From Spirosoma sp. SC4-14 (lineage in GTDB: Bacteria; Bacteroidota; Bacteroidia; Cytophagales; Spirosomataceae), in contig NZ_CP147518.1 in the NCBI RefSeq assembly GCF_037201965.1, positions 1,983,001 to 2,047,000 on the forward strand: a stretch of 64,000 nt of DNA, given 5' to 3'. Both the position numbers and the translations under genes were made by a program. Positions 1 through 8,326 of this stretch are shown here, in pieces (within the stretch, counting starts at the first letter, position 1; the number at the start of each line of letters is the position of its first letter). A model generated the notes under the pieces. That model saw only the letters and a list, made by a program, of their open reading frames with translations. It was not told where the DNA came from and did no database searches.

Positions 1-547
1 TTACATACTCGGCCGGGAGTTTCTGCAAAAACTCTTCGTGTTCGGTAAACGATAAGCCATCGGCATGAGCGTAGTTGGCCGACGTATTCAGACCTATCTT
101 TTTAGGCTTACGGTCTTCAATGATTTTAGCCAGCGCTTCCCACTGATTTGGTCGAACGTCGATATCCCAGGCACCTTTAAGCAGATTCCCGACATCGTAG
201 CGGGCAATAGCCAGTTTTTCTATTGCATCGGCCGGTTGTTGTTTCCCGTTATCATAAAAGACCATAATGGTGCGTCGTCGGGCCGACAGCCAGGTGCTGG
301 GCAACATGGTTCGCAATACAGGATCTTCGTTATACTCGCGGGAGATAATGATCCACATATCGATTCCTTCGCGACGCATCAACTGTGGTAAGAGATTTGT
401 GAAGCGATCTTCCAGAATATCGTCAACAATCCGGGCGCGATCACGTTCCGATAAAATAACCGAAGGAGACGCCGTTTGGGCCGTTGCGGTTGAAAGAGCA
501 AGCGAAAATGTGAATAATTTGATGAGAAGTCGTACTGATTGATGCAT
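1..547 (-). CDS. Xaa-Pro peptidase, M24 family, N-terminal part (truncated by window edge)
   Basis: The reading frame opens at an ATG at 547 and runs without a stop to base 2, so the gene continues beyond the window; 182 codons are visible. The first ~23 residues look like a signal peptide ending at ATAQ. The following region has the features of the creatinase N-terminal domain that precedes the M24 pita-bread catalytic domain, including RREGIDMWIIISREYNEDP and PSTWLSARRRTMMVFYDNG. Such exported proline-specific aminopeptidases are common in Bacteroidota and act on short peptides outside the inner membrane. The metal-binding catalytic half is not in the window, so activity cannot be judged. 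The protein identification rests on these motifs from memory of the family. Confidence 0.75.
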   Translation of the reverse strand, partial: MHQSVRLLIKLFTFSLALSTATAQTASPSVILSERDRARIVDDILEDRFTNLLPQLMRREGIDMWIIISREYNEDPVLRTMLPSTWLSARRRTIMVFYDNGKQQPADAIEKLAIARYDVGNLLKGAWDIDVRPNQWEALAKIIEDRKPKKIGLNTSANYAHADGLSFTEHEEFLQKLPAEYV

Positions 548-759
548 AGATGGCAGGTTGTGAGCAGTTTGTAGCAAGATACGCAAAGACGTTATAGTTT
601 TTTAACAATTTGCCAGACAACGTTTTTTTACCTTGCTGCATCTTCTAACTGAGTGAAGCCACCGGACCCATCGTGCAAAATTGCCCATTCATGTATAAAA
701 TGCTCCGTTGTGTTCATTCGCTTGTTATACTTACTAATTGAATATCAACCTATTCATGC

Positions 760-3489
760 ATGAAGTCTATCGTACTTATCCTGTCTGTTATTTTCTGCAC
801 AGTCATTGCCAACGCTCAAACCAGTAGTTCGGGGCTGCGTGGCATAGTTAAAAACGCACAGGGCGAAGCCTTACCCTATGCCGCCGTTGTGGTGAAAAGC
901 GCTGAAGCTTCGGCACGGGCTACAGGGACAATCACCAATGCTGAAGGACGCTACGAGATTGCCCTGGCGCCGGGGAAATACAGCGTTATTTTTCAGTATC
1001 TGGGTTTCCAGACGGTTCAGAAGTCGGTCGAAATAGGGGCTGGTTTTACTACGCTGGATATAACGCTCGAAGAGCAGGCGTTGCGGCTGGCCGAAGTGGA
1101 GGCTAAAGCCGGAAACGAAGATCCTGCCTACACGATTATGCGCCGGGCCATTGCCAAGAGCCGGTTTCATAAGCTTCAGGTGCAGTCGTTTAAGGCACGG
1201 GTCTATACTAAATCGTCGATTACGGTTCTCGATCTGCCCAATCTGGCCGAAATGGCGTTTCGTAAGCAATTGAAGGAGGCCGAAAAGGAAGCCAATTTCA
1301 AAGTGGGCGTGCCCATCCTGAACGAAACCGTAGCCGAAGTTTCGTTCAGTCAGCCTAATACATACCGACAGCGGATTATTGCCAACCGAAACTCGCAGGG
1401 TGAATTTTTGAGTCCCAATCAGTTTTATAATGCCAGTTTCTACGACCCAACCATTGCCAATACGGTTTCTCCGCTGTCGCCAAAGGCATTTGCCTACTAT
1501 AAGTTCGAATACAAAGGTACCTTTCGCGAAACATCCCCCGACGGTAAACCGGTAGAGATCAGTAAAATCCAGGTGATTCCGCGCCAGTATGGCGAAGGCG
1601 TTTTTCGGGGCGTAATCTACATTATCGAAAATACCTGGGCCATTCACAGCCTGCAACTCGAAACAGTCAACAACATTGGCATATCGTTCACGATTCGTCA
1701 TGTCTGCACACCCATCAAAGGCGTCTGGATGCCAACCAACCAGCGCTATAATGGCAAAGGGTCGTATCTGGGCGTAAAAGCTGAGGGCTACTACATTCGG
1801 AACCTGACGTTTACCGACTTTGTGGTCAATCCGGCATTTGTGGAAGATATTGAGGTAGCTGATGAGAAAAAAGCACCACCCGCCAATACGCTTTCGAAGA
1901 GCGAGATAAAAGGGAAGCCGATCGACGAACTGGTGAAGAAACAGAAAGAGTTTTCGACCAAAAACCTGCGTCAGCTTGTCAAAGAATACGAAAAGCAGGA
2001 AAAGGAAGACCGCAAGAAACGGAAGGAAGATGTAGCCGTCGTGCGTAATGACTCGATGGTGGTCGATTCGATGGCGCTCAAACGCTCCAATACGTTCTGG
2101 GATTCGCTGCGGTCGGTACCGTTGACAACGGCCGAAATCAAAAGCTACCACAAAGCGGATAGTCTTGGACTCATTCGCGAAATAAAAGCGCCGAAAGTCG
2201 ATACGGCCCGCAAGGATACGACGCAGAAAAAGAAACCGAAAACGTTTTCGGTAGGGCAGTTGCTGGGCGGCAACACGTGGCGATTGAGCAAACGTAGTTC
2301 GCTGATTTATACCAGCCCCATTACCCGGATTGAATACAATACGGTGGAAGGCTACACGCTCGAAGGGGCGTTGAACTTACGTTATAAGGCCAAAACCGAT
2401 TCTGTGAGCCGTTTCCGGCAGATTCCGCTGAGTGAGTGGAACATTGGCGGCACGGGCCGCTACCAGTTTGGCCGTAAACAGTTTGTTGGCTACGGACTGG
2501 CCAGTTATCAGCACAAGAATACGAAAATCGCACTGTCGGGCGGGCGGTATCTGTATCAGTACAACCCCGATAACCCGATCAGCCCGTTTCTGAATTCGCT
2601 GACGACACTGCTGTTTGAGCAGAATTTTGCCAAGCTATACCAGAAAGATTTTCTGAATCTGACCGTTACGGCATCGCCGTTTAAGGACCGGCTGAAACTT
2701 AGCGGTAGTCTGGAGTATGCGCAGCGGTCGGAGCTGATGAACTATAAAGAAGACCTGAAACCCTGGATCGACTGGAAAAACCGGGCCTACACGCCCAACC
2801 GCCCCGACAATGCCGAATTAACTAACACTGGATTTGCGAACCACAACGCGCTGATCCTGGACCTGACGGCTTCGGCGCGATTGGGTTCTACAGAATATAT
2901 CATTCGTAATGGCCGACGCATTGCCCGGCGCGATAACGACGCACCATTGCTGACGGTCAATTACCGGAAGGGTATTCGTGGTCTTGCCAGTTCGGATGTC
3001 GATTATGATTTTTTGCAGGCCAGCATCAGCCATTCGTTCGAGACCGGCATTCGCAGTCGGTTGAACTATCAGTTGAGCGCGGGTGCGTTTTTGACCGATA
3101 AGCAACTCTACTTCCCCGATTTCAAGCATTTTGCCGGGAATCAATTCTTCTTTCAGCAGGGCGATGTAGTATCGACATTCCGGCTGTTGCCCTACTACCA
3201 ATACAGCACCGGTAAGCGGTTTGTTGAAGGGCATGTGCTGGCGGAGTTTCGTAAGTTTTTCGTGACGCAGCTAACGCTCGTTCGGCTCATTGGCCTGAAA
3301 GAAAACCTGTTCGTGCATTATCTCTACACGCCCAATTCGAAGCAGTATACCGAAGTAGGCTATGGGCTGGACGGCCTGATTCCGCAGGTGTTTCCGTTCT
3401 TTCGGGTAGAAGTTGTGTCGCAGTGGCAGGACGCCAGGTACCAAGGCTTAGGGTTCCGCGTTGGCACAACGCTGAAATTTGGGCGATGA
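760..3489 (+). CDS. CarboxypepD_reg and DUF5686 family outer-membrane protein
   Basis: This 909-residue protein starts with a signal peptide (about residues 1-19, cleavage near ANA-QTSS). A carboxypeptidase-regulatory-like beta-sandwich follows (about 25-108, with GIVKNAQGEALPYAAVVVKS and an EGRYEIALAPGKYSV strand pattern). The rest fits DUF5686: a long region with AYTIMRRAIAKSRFHK near residue 125, a charged Lys/Glu-rich stretch near 380-430, and a C-terminal half rich in alternating aromatic strands ending FRVGTTLKFGR, as expected for a beta-barrel. Family members are abundant in Bacteroidota and are presumed outer-membrane proteins of unknown substrate. The gene stands alone and is followed by an unrelated phosphoesterase. 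The 426-codon open frame on the opposite strand is a shadow. Confidence 0.85.
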   Translation: MKSIVLILSVIFCTVIANAQTSSSGLRGIVKNAQGEALPYAAVVVKSAEASARATGTITNAEGRYEIALAPGKYSVIFQYLGFQTVQKSVEIGAGFTTLDITLEEQALRLAEVEAKAGNEDPAYTIMRRAIAKSRFHKLQVQSFKARVYTKSSITVLDLPNLAEMAFRKQLKEAEKEANFKVGVPILNETVAEVSFSQPNTYRQRIIANRNSQGEFLSPNQFYNASFYDPTIANTVSPLSPKAFAYYKFEYKGTFRETSPDGKPVEISKIQVIPRQYGEGVFRGVIYIIENTWAIHSLQLETVNNIGISFTIRHVCTPIKGVWMPTNQRYNGKGSYLGVKAEGYYIRNLTFTDFVVNPAFVEDIEVADEKKAPPANTLSKSEIKGKPIDELVKKQKEFSTKNLRQLVKEYEKQEKEDRKKRKEDVAVVRNDSMVVDSMALKRSNTFWDSLRSVPLTTAEIKSYHKADSLGLIREIKAPKVDTARKDTTQKKKPKTFSVGQLLGGNTWRLSKRSSLIYTSPITRIEYNTVEGYTLEGALNLRYKAKTDSVSRFRQIPLSEWNIGGTGRYQFGRKQFVGYGLASYQHKNTKIALSGGRYLYQYNPDNPISPFLNSLTTLLFEQNFAKLYQKDFLNLTVTASPFKDRLKLSGSLEYAQRSELMNYKEDLKPWIDWKNRAYTPNRPDNAELTNTGFANHNALILDLTASARLGSTEYIIRNGRRIARRDNDAPLLTVNYRKGIRGLASSDVDYDFLQASISHSFETGIRSRLNYQLSAGAFLTDKQLYFPDFKHFAGNQFFFQQGDVVSTFRLLPYYQYSTGKRFVEGHVLAEFRKFFVTQLTLVRLIGLKENLFVHYLYTPNSKQYTEVGYGLDGLIPQVFPFFRVEVVSQWQDARYQGLGFRVGTTLKFGR

Positions 3490-3622
3490 GCATGATGGAT
3501 GTTATGTTGCTTTTGTGTAAACAAAGCGTTGATAAACTGCCGATTAGCTAACAGAAACATAAACTGCCCGTAATCAGGAGTTCATAGCACGGCCCGTACT
3601 TTGCGCAAACCAACTCTAACGC

Positions 3623-4543
3623 ATGAATCGTCGCGACGTTGTTAGGCGAATGGGTGCGGGCCTTGCGGCTCTTTCTTCAACCAGCTTACTGGCCGCTCCT
3701 GCGGCTCCAATCTCAAAACAGCGCGTACTGCGAATTGCTCACCTGACAGATGTACACATACAACCGCTGGTTGGGGCTGCCAAAGGATTCGCTAAATCGC
3801 TCCATCACGTACAGGACCTTTCCGAAAAGCCTGATCTGATCATGAACGGGGGCGATGCCATTATGGAAGCCCACGGTCGCGGTCAGGATAGCGTTCGGCG
3901 GCAGTGGCGGCTCTATCAGGATGTGATGCGCAATGACAATGCGCTTCCGGTGCTCAACTGCATTGGCAACCACGATATCTGGTGCCGAAAGGAAACGAAA
4001 GCCTGTTTTGAGGATGGCCGCAAGTGGGCGATGGACGAACTGCAAATGACCAGCCGCTACTATAGCCTCGACCGGAATGGCTGGCATATTGTAGTGCTCG
4101 ACAGCGTACAGCCGAAAGCCGACGGAAGCTGGTACACAGCCCATCTGGACGACGAACAATACCACTGGCTCGAAGCCGACCTGAAAGCGACGCCTTCCGA
4201 AACGCCGATTCTGGTTGTATCGCACGTGCCGATTCTGGCGGCCTGTGTGTTCTTCGATGGCCAGCGTTTCGCGGACGAAAACTGGAACATTCCGGCCCGC
4301 TGGATGCACAGCGACACCGTCCGGCTAACCAACCTCTTTTATCGTTACCCAAACGTAAAAGCGGCTCTAAGCGGCCACATTCATCTGGTTGACCGGGTCG
4401 ATTATGGGGGCGTATCGTATTTCTGTAACGGCGCCGTTAGTGGGGCGTGGTGGTTCGGCAAATACCATCATACGGCCGCTGGCTACGCCCTTGTCGATTT
4501 ATACAACGATGGCTCGGTGGAGAATACGTATATGAATTATTAG
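3623..4543 (+). CDS. Twin-arginine exported calcineurin-like metallophosphoesterase
   Basis: The 306-residue product carries all metal-binding blocks of the calcineurin-like phosphoesterase fold: D43-x-H45 (LTDVHIQP), GGD (D78), GNHD (116-118), H201 in VVSHVP and GHIH (H252, H254). The N-terminus has a Tat-like signal (RRDVVRRMG followed by a hydrophobic Ala/Leu run to about residue 27), so it is probably exported folded with its metals. It likely hydrolyses a phosphodiester or phosphomonoester in the periplasm; the substrate cannot be read from sequence. The start is chosen because it precedes the RR motif directly. A second, unrelated phosphoesterase of this superfamily lies at 53156-53854. 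Confidence 0.85.
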   Translation: MNRRDVVRRMGAGLAALSSTSLLAAPAAPISKQRVLRIAHLTDVHIQPLVGAAKGFAKSLHHVQDLSEKPDLIMNGGDAIMEAHGRGQDSVRRQWRLYQDVMRNDNALPVLNCIGNHDIWCRKETKACFEDGRKWAMDELQMTSRYYSLDRNGWHIVVLDSVQPKADGSWYTAHLDDEQYHWLEADLKATPSETPILVVSHVPILAACVFFDGQRFADENWNIPARWMHSDTVRLTNLFYRYPNVKAALSGHIHLVDRVDYGGVSYFCNGAVSGAWWFGKYHHTAAGYALVDLYNDGSVENTYMNY

Positions 4544-4636
4544 GGGATTGAATCGGGCTGGGTTGGATTGGGAATTAGTAAGTAAGGTCTATGTGTTATT
4601 TTTAGAACCTATTTGTAAACTATCTCAGAACGGTTT

Positions 4637-4760
4637 CGGGCTTTGCGTTCGGGCGGGAAATCGAAGCACAAAAGCTGGTTTTATTACTAAAGTTTAATTG
4701 AAAAACTGCCGCCCAAATTTTGCACGTCAGCCCGCCTGACACAAAACCCGTGTTAGCTGC
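4637..4760. repeat. Folded, attC-like element at the 3' end of the orphan gene
   Basis: This AT/GC mosaic holds nested inverted repeats. CGGGCTTTG (4637-4645) can pair with CAAAACCCG (4742-4750), TTCGGGCGG (4648-4656) with CCGCCCAAA (4709-4717), and GTCAG (4726-4730) with CTGAC (4736-4740) forms an inner hairpin. It ends in GTTAGCTGC (4752-4760), which overlaps the stop codon of the adjacent gene and recurs inverted as GCAGCTAAC at 5743-5751, just upstream of that gene. The layout of one gene plus a folded site recalls integron cassettes, but the core does not fit the GTTRRRY consensus. No integrase is present. Confidence 0.4.
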
Positions 4761-5712
4761 TGCCTTTTTCATCCTTTTTCTGTTTCTCTAAAATTTGATT
4801 ATAAAGTTCATTTCGTTTGTTAAATGATTTTATTGTTCCAATTACAGCCCCACTTTTTGAAAGCAAGTAATTAAACTCCCAATTGTCAGAGTCACTATAA
4901 ACGAATTGTATTTTTTCAGGGTCCAAGTTTGCTAATTGTTCAATTTTGTCAGCGATTGATTTGAGTTTCTCTTTATCCAAAGAAGTTAAAACTCTGTCTG
5001 CTTTATGAGTAGTGATTACTAATTCAATGTTGCAGTTTGTGTTTGGATATGATATGACAAAATTCTTGGGTCTGTTTGCAGGTTTAACTTTTTTAATAGT
5101 CTCTACTGCAAGTCTAGAAACTAATTTATAAAACTTGGCTAAGTCGTCACCAATTGCTTCGCTCAATTTTTCAGTCACCTTGGATTTAATAATCCCCAAA
5201 GTGCCTGCAATTATTTTTGTAATAGTTATGATTGTTTCAGGGTCAGGTAATTCTGATTTTCGTCCAAACTCGTGTGTGTCAAATTCTAAATCTACTTCTT
5301 GTTTAACTAAGTTATAAATGTCATTAATATCAGAATAGTTTTCAAAGTTAGCTCTATCTGTCGCAATTGTCATTTTTGAAACTTCTTCATGAGCACATTC
5401 TATAAATGGATATTCGCCTTCACTAAAAAATTCTTTCAGAAGTTGTGTTCCGTCAGGAAGTCGGATTATTTCTTGCTTGTCAAAGTAGACCATTTCCGCA
5501 GTCAAATAATAATGCTCATCCTGTCCTTTTACAATTTCTCCATTCATTATTGCTCCAAAAGGTGGGAATGTTCTTATGTGTTCTAAGCCTAGTCTAGGTT
5601 TCCTTTCCCCATTTAGAAATGGCAACATACTATCAAGAGCACTTTTTGCCATTATATCTCCTTGTTTGTCAAGGTGTGTTGATGTTATTACGTATTTATC
5701 TCTTCTTATCAT
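4753..5712 (-). CDS. Hypothetical protein, AT-rich orphan gene
   Basis: I do not recognise this 319-residue protein. It is soluble-looking, with no signal peptide. It has an N-terminal mixed region, a central segment around 165-215 that could form amphipathic helices (IIAGTLGIIKSKVTEKLSEA), and a charged C-terminal tail (EKQKKDEKGSS). The composition is strikingly Lys/Asn/Ile-rich and AT-rich compared with the ~50% GC neighbours, which points to transfer from another source. The gene is bounded by inverted GTTAGCTGC/GCAGCTAAC copies (4752-4760 and 5743-5751). An internal ATG (MAKSALDSML, codon 21) is an alternative start. It could be an accessory or defence-type gene, but nothing in the sequence proves a function. 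Confidence 0.7.
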   Translation of the reverse strand: MIRRDKYVITSTHLDKQGDIMAKSALDSMLPFLNGERKPRLGLEHIRTFPPFGAIMNGEIVKGQDEHYYLTAEMVYFDKQEIIRLPDGTQLLKEFFSEGEYPFIECAHEEVSKMTIATDRANFENYSDINDIYNLVKQEVDLEFDTHEFGRKSELPDPETIITITKIIAGTLGIIKSKVTEKLSEAIGDDLAKFYKLVSRLAVETIKKVKPANRPKNFVISYPNTNCNIELVITTHKADRVLTSLDKEKLKSIADKIEQLANLDPEKIQFVYSDSDNWEFNYLLSKSGAVIGTIKSFNKRNELYNQILEKQKKDEKGSS

Positions 5713-5742
5713 AAATGCTTGTTATGGTGGTCATCTTAGGTT

Positions 5743-5751
5743 GCAGCTAAC
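5743..5751. repeat. GCAGCTAAC boundary repeat (inverted copy of 4752-4760)
   Basis: This nonamer is the exact reverse complement of GTTAGCTGC at the other end of the AT-rich orphan gene. With the folded element at 4637-4760 it may mark the ends of an inserted single-gene unit. Nine matching bases could also arise by chance. Confidence 0.35.
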
Positions 5752-5990
5752 TCTCAAATATACGAAAGTTTTGCAGTATTTTATGAGTTTATTTGTATTT
5801 ATTGAAGTTATGATATGACTATTCGTGCCGTACAATCTTTGTATACACTGATCAATTATCCAAGTGAAAACTACCAAATAGACCTTTACCCAACTCGGAA
5901 ATATGTTTGCTTAGGGAGGCATTTGTTTTGAATCCGCTATAGGCCAAAACATACCAACCAACGACTAAATACACCAAAAACAAAGTACAG
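5752..5990. other. Intergenic stretch without recognisable gene
   Basis: This AT-rich stretch lies between the orphan gene and the HIT-gene duplication. I see no coding frame of interest, no strong hairpin and no clear promoter. It is probably part of the accessory patch. Confidence 0.4.
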
Positions 5991-6142
5991 CAAAAATGCC
6001 CACATCCAACCGGATATGGGCAATCAGAAATGAAGTATAGAGTTTGTTGTTCGTTATAAAAACGCTCGGATTTTGGCGGCTGTTTCGGCCAGTTCGTCCT
6101 GAGTCGGTTTTAGTTTATATGAAAATTCATATCCGCCATTGA
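5991..6142 (-). pseudogene. Duplicated 3' end of the HIT-family gene with its downstream flank
   Basis: These 152 bases match 7203-7355 with roughly ten differences, including the last ~24 codons of the intact HIT gene and ~60 bp beyond its stop. On the minus strand the tail KLKPTQDELAETAAKIRAFL and the TAA (6055-6057) are preserved. A one-base deletion relative to the intact gene lies just upstream of that tail, and the homology ends near 6142. The upstream bases (6143-6236) do not resemble the HIT gene and show only broken frames. The fragment and the intact gene form direct repeats around the nucleotidyltransferase island. Confidence 0.75.
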
Positions 6143-6258
6143 TTGCATTGTAAAAGAAGGTGCGGCCGCGCAGTGGATAGAGTGGGGCCAGTCAAGCTCT
6201 ACCACAAAGACACGATAGGCAGGGAAAGTAGCGTTGCTAAGGAAAATCAAACCTACTC

Positions 6259-6749
6259 CTAAGGCTGTGGCGGTCGAATTTTTCGTAGCTCTTCAATGTC
6301 GTTTTTGTCTTTTGGCCGAGCAGTGGTCCCTGTATAAGATCATCAAAACTTATAAAAGAAATCTCAACACCATCTTGCTGAAAGACATTTCTTCGTGCGA
6401 ATGCTACACTAAATCTCAACGGAGCTGCTAATGTTGGAAGAAGATCTAGCGTGTAGTCATCAAAGTTTAACCTAAAAAAAGCGTTCCTTGGATCAGTAGA
6501 CTGTTCATCTCTGTATTTTGATACATTTTTCCCAAGCTCATCAAGTGCATCAAGCAAGTGGTAATAATTTGTATAATCTGGATTGTACCACAAATCAAAA
6601 TCTGGTGTTGCCACAACTTCACCGGTCGGCCCGGTGGAGAGCCTATCATATCCATAAAATGACACCGCAGTGCCACCAACGACCATACACTCTACAGAAT
6701 TTCTGTTGAAAATTTTGAATATGTGAAGGATAGACTCACTATAGTGCAT
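6259..6749 (-). pseudogene. Frameshifted nucleotidyltransferase-fold protein
   Basis: The N-terminal part has the minimal nucleotidyltransferase pattern: MVVGGTAV (G25, G26) followed by the metal-binding TPDFDLW (D50 and D52), and near the end ISFISFDDLI. The uninterrupted frame then changes to unlike residues and stops at 6237. Adding one G to the GGG (minus strand) at 6328-6330 restores TTARPKDKNDIEELRKI and a stop at 6259-6261, which matches the usual end of this family. The gene is therefore frameshifted by one base, unless there is a sequencing error. Relatives act as stand-alone nucleotidyltransferases or toxin-like enzymes. Its start overlaps the small upstream ORF by 11 bases, suggesting translational coupling. 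Confidence 0.65.
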
Positions 6750-6939
6750 AATTTAAAGGAGCATCAGCAACTGCATTTTGCTGCGAGACTGGATTTAATA
6801 CAGTCGTATTCTGTCTCAACGATGACACGAAGTTCGTATACAAAACATGACGCTCCATAGATCTTTGAGGATCTGAATGTGCTGGCTCAAAATGGGCTTT
6901 TAGCTCCTCAAAGCTGTCGAAACGCATTAGATCTTCCAT
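6739..6939 (-). CDS. Small hypothetical protein coupled to the nucleotidyltransferase gene
   Basis: This 66-residue acidic/polar protein (MEDLMRFDSFEELKAHFEPA at the start) has no membrane segment or recognised domain. Its stop codon overlaps the start of the nucleotidyltransferase gene by 11 bases, so the two were probably one operon. Small partners of similar size are often found upstream of this nucleotidyltransferase type and may be antitoxin-like; that role is only an inference from position. It has the same AT-rich composition as its partner. Confidence 0.5.
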   Translation of the reverse strand: MEDLMRFDSFEELKAHFEPAHSDPQRSMERHVLYTNFVSSLRQNTTVLNPVSQQNAVADAPLNYAL

Positions 6940-7202
6940 GACAAATTTTCTCTTATTGTCTTTTAGTTCGCTAAATATAAATAGCGTATTCTAGTTATTA
7001 ACAACAGATGCGCCAAAAAGATTGTTAAAAGTTGGCACACTATTCAATGTGAGTTATCCTGTCCATAAGGACTGTATCTGATCCAGTGCCATACTTTCAC
7101 CAAGTTGAGGAAATACGATACATAAAGAAAGGCTGACCGACTGGTGAAGCTCACCAATGGTTTCTAAGCGCATTCCAGGCTAGGTCTACACTTGAAACCA
7201 TA
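6940..7202. other. Intergenic part of the accessory patch, no gene seen
   Basis: Upstream region of the small ORF/nucleotidyltransferase pair, reaching to the second copy of the 150-bp repeat. All frames are short. A promoter for the pair should lie here, but I could not find a convincing TAnnTTTG box on the minus strand. Confidence 0.4.
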
Positions 7203-7265
7203 CAAAAATGCCCACATCCAACTGGATATGGGCAATCAGAAATGAAGGATAGAGCTTGTGGTTTG

Positions 7266-7655
7266 TTATAAAAACGCCCGGATTTTGGCGGCTGTTTCGG
7301 CCAGTTCGTCCTGAGTCGGTTTTAGTTTGTTATGAAAATTCATGTCGGCCATTGAGTTGAGCGGAATCAGGTGTATGTGTGCGTGGGGCACTTCCAGCCC
7401 CACAACGGCCACACCGATGCGCTTGCAGGGAATCGCTTTTTCGATGGCAGGCGCAATGGTTTTGGCAAAGGCCATCAGACCCGCATACAGGTCGTCGTCC
7501 AGATCGAAAATATAATCGACTTCTTTTTTAGGAATCACCAGCGTGTGCCCGGTGGTTGTCGGCATCACATCCAGAAACGCCAGATAATCGTCGGTTTCGG
7601 CGATTTTATGAGCAGGTATTTCGCCGGCAACAATGCGAGAGAAAATAGAAGGCAT
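7266..7655 (-). CDS. HIT family hydrolase (HinT-like)
   Basis: The 129-residue protein is a compact histidine-triad protein. The catalytic motif is HAHIHLIP with H91, H93 and H95, the N-terminus is MPSIFSRIVAGEIP as in the HinT branch, and MPTTTGHTLVIPKKE forms the strand before the nucleotide pocket. HinT-type enzymes hydrolyse purine phosphoramidates such as AMP-lysine in the cytoplasm. The length is normal and the gene looks intact. It lies downstream of greA in the same direction with a palindromic element between them. Its 3' end and downstream flank are duplicated at 5991-6142. Confidence 0.92.
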   Translation of the reverse strand: MPSIFSRIVAGEIPAHKIAETDDYLAFLDVMPTTTGHTLVIPKKEVDYIFDLDDDLYAGLMAFAKTIAPAIEKAIPCKRIGVAVVGLEVPHAHIHLIPLNSMADMNFHNKLKPTQDELAETAAKIRAFL

Positions 7656-7667
7656 GGGTTGGGAGGG

Positions 7668-7766
7668 GTTTTGAGTTTATGGTTTAGCGTTTATTGTTGC
7701 GCTGCCTGGCAGCATACATCCTTACAAAGCGGAGCAACTATAAACGCTAAACCATAAACCCAAAAC
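7668..7766. repeat. Intergenic palindrome, family A, copy 1
   Basis: The left arm (7668-7700) and right arm (7734-7766) are nearly perfect inverted repeats of about 33 bp built on GTTTATGGTTTAGCGTTTAT. The ~33-bp loop contains GCTGC and CATACATCC. It fills the gap between greA and the HIT gene. Related copies occur at 32780-32843, 33968-34051, 34511-34590, 41471-41553 and, more distantly, 27740-27810. Confidence 0.85.
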
Positions 7767-7770
7767 AGTT

Positions 7771-8244
7771 TTAACGGGAAATATCAACGATTTCGAATTC
7801 CATCATACCGGCGGGAACTTTAATTTCGGCAACGTCGCCAACACGTTTTCCCAGCAGGCCTTTTCCGATGGGTGAGCTAACCGAAATACGGCCCGATTTC
7901 AGATCGGCTTCTTCTTCCGAAACGAGTGTGTAGTTCATTACGGCCCCGTTTTTCTTATTCTTTATTTTTACATTCGACAGAACCGATACCTGCGAGGAGT
8001 CGATGGTCGATTCATCCAGAATGCGGGCATTGGCCAGTACTTCTTCGAGTTTGGATATTTTGAGTTCATGCAGTCCCTGCGCATCTTTAGCCGCATCGTA
8101 TTCGGCATTTTCGCTTAGATCCCCTTTGTCGCGGGCTTCTGCAATCTGGCGGGCAATTTCGGCCCGGCCTTTTGTTTTCAGATCATTCAGCTCTGCCTTG
8201 AGCCGGTTGAGTCCTTCTTCGGTATAATATGAAATTTTTCCCAT
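7771..8244 (-). CDS. greA: Transcription elongation factor GreA
   Basis: This 157-residue protein has the standard GreA plan. An N-terminal coiled coil starts at MGKISYYTEEGLNRLKAELN and runs through ARDKGDLSENAEYDAAKDAQ, which carries the acidic tip residues (D, E, E) that enter the RNA polymerase secondary channel. The C-terminal FKBP-like domain (about 80-157) includes SPIGKGLLGKRVGDVAEI. It stimulates transcript cleavage in backtracked polymerase. Length is normal and no residue of the tip is missing. A strong terminator lies upstream (8297-8326), so greA must have its own promoter near 8250-8290. Confidence 0.97.
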   Translation of the reverse strand: MGKISYYTEEGLNRLKAELNDLKTKGRAEIARQIAEARDKGDLSENAEYDAAKDAQGLHELKISKLEEVLANARILDESTIDSSQVSVLSNVKIKNKKNGAVMNYTLVSEEEADLKSGRISVSSPIGKGLLGKRVGDVAEIKVPAGMMEFEIVDISR

Positions 8245-8296
8245 AATACTACGTACTTACTCGTTTTTCACATTGGGGTTTGGATTGCTCCTTAAA

Positions 8297-8326
8297 ACAA
8301 AAAAAGAACGGTACACCGCCCGTTCT
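8297..8326 (-). terminator. Intrinsic terminator of the greA-fmt intergenic RNA
   Basis: On the minus strand AGAACGG pairs with CCGTTCT across a short loop and is followed directly by TTTTTTTG. No gene ends here: greA begins downstream of it. It must therefore end a transcript that starts in the greA-fmt gap, matching the promoter at 8490-8520. Confidence 0.75.

Noticed and set aside
871..2151. 426-codon open frame on the minus strand
   Set aside because: It lies wholly opposite the DUF5686 gene, has a cysteine/phenylalanine/arginine-rich composition without any domain, and is explained by codon bias of the real gene.
3591..3605. Promoter box before the metallophosphoesterase (CGTACTTTGC)
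   Set aside because: It lacks one base of the TAnnTTTG spacing and no -33 element was found, so it is not listed as a feature.
4637..4760. Classical integron attC site
   Set aside because: The boundary GTTAGCTGC does not match GTTRRRY and there is no integron integrase or second cassette.
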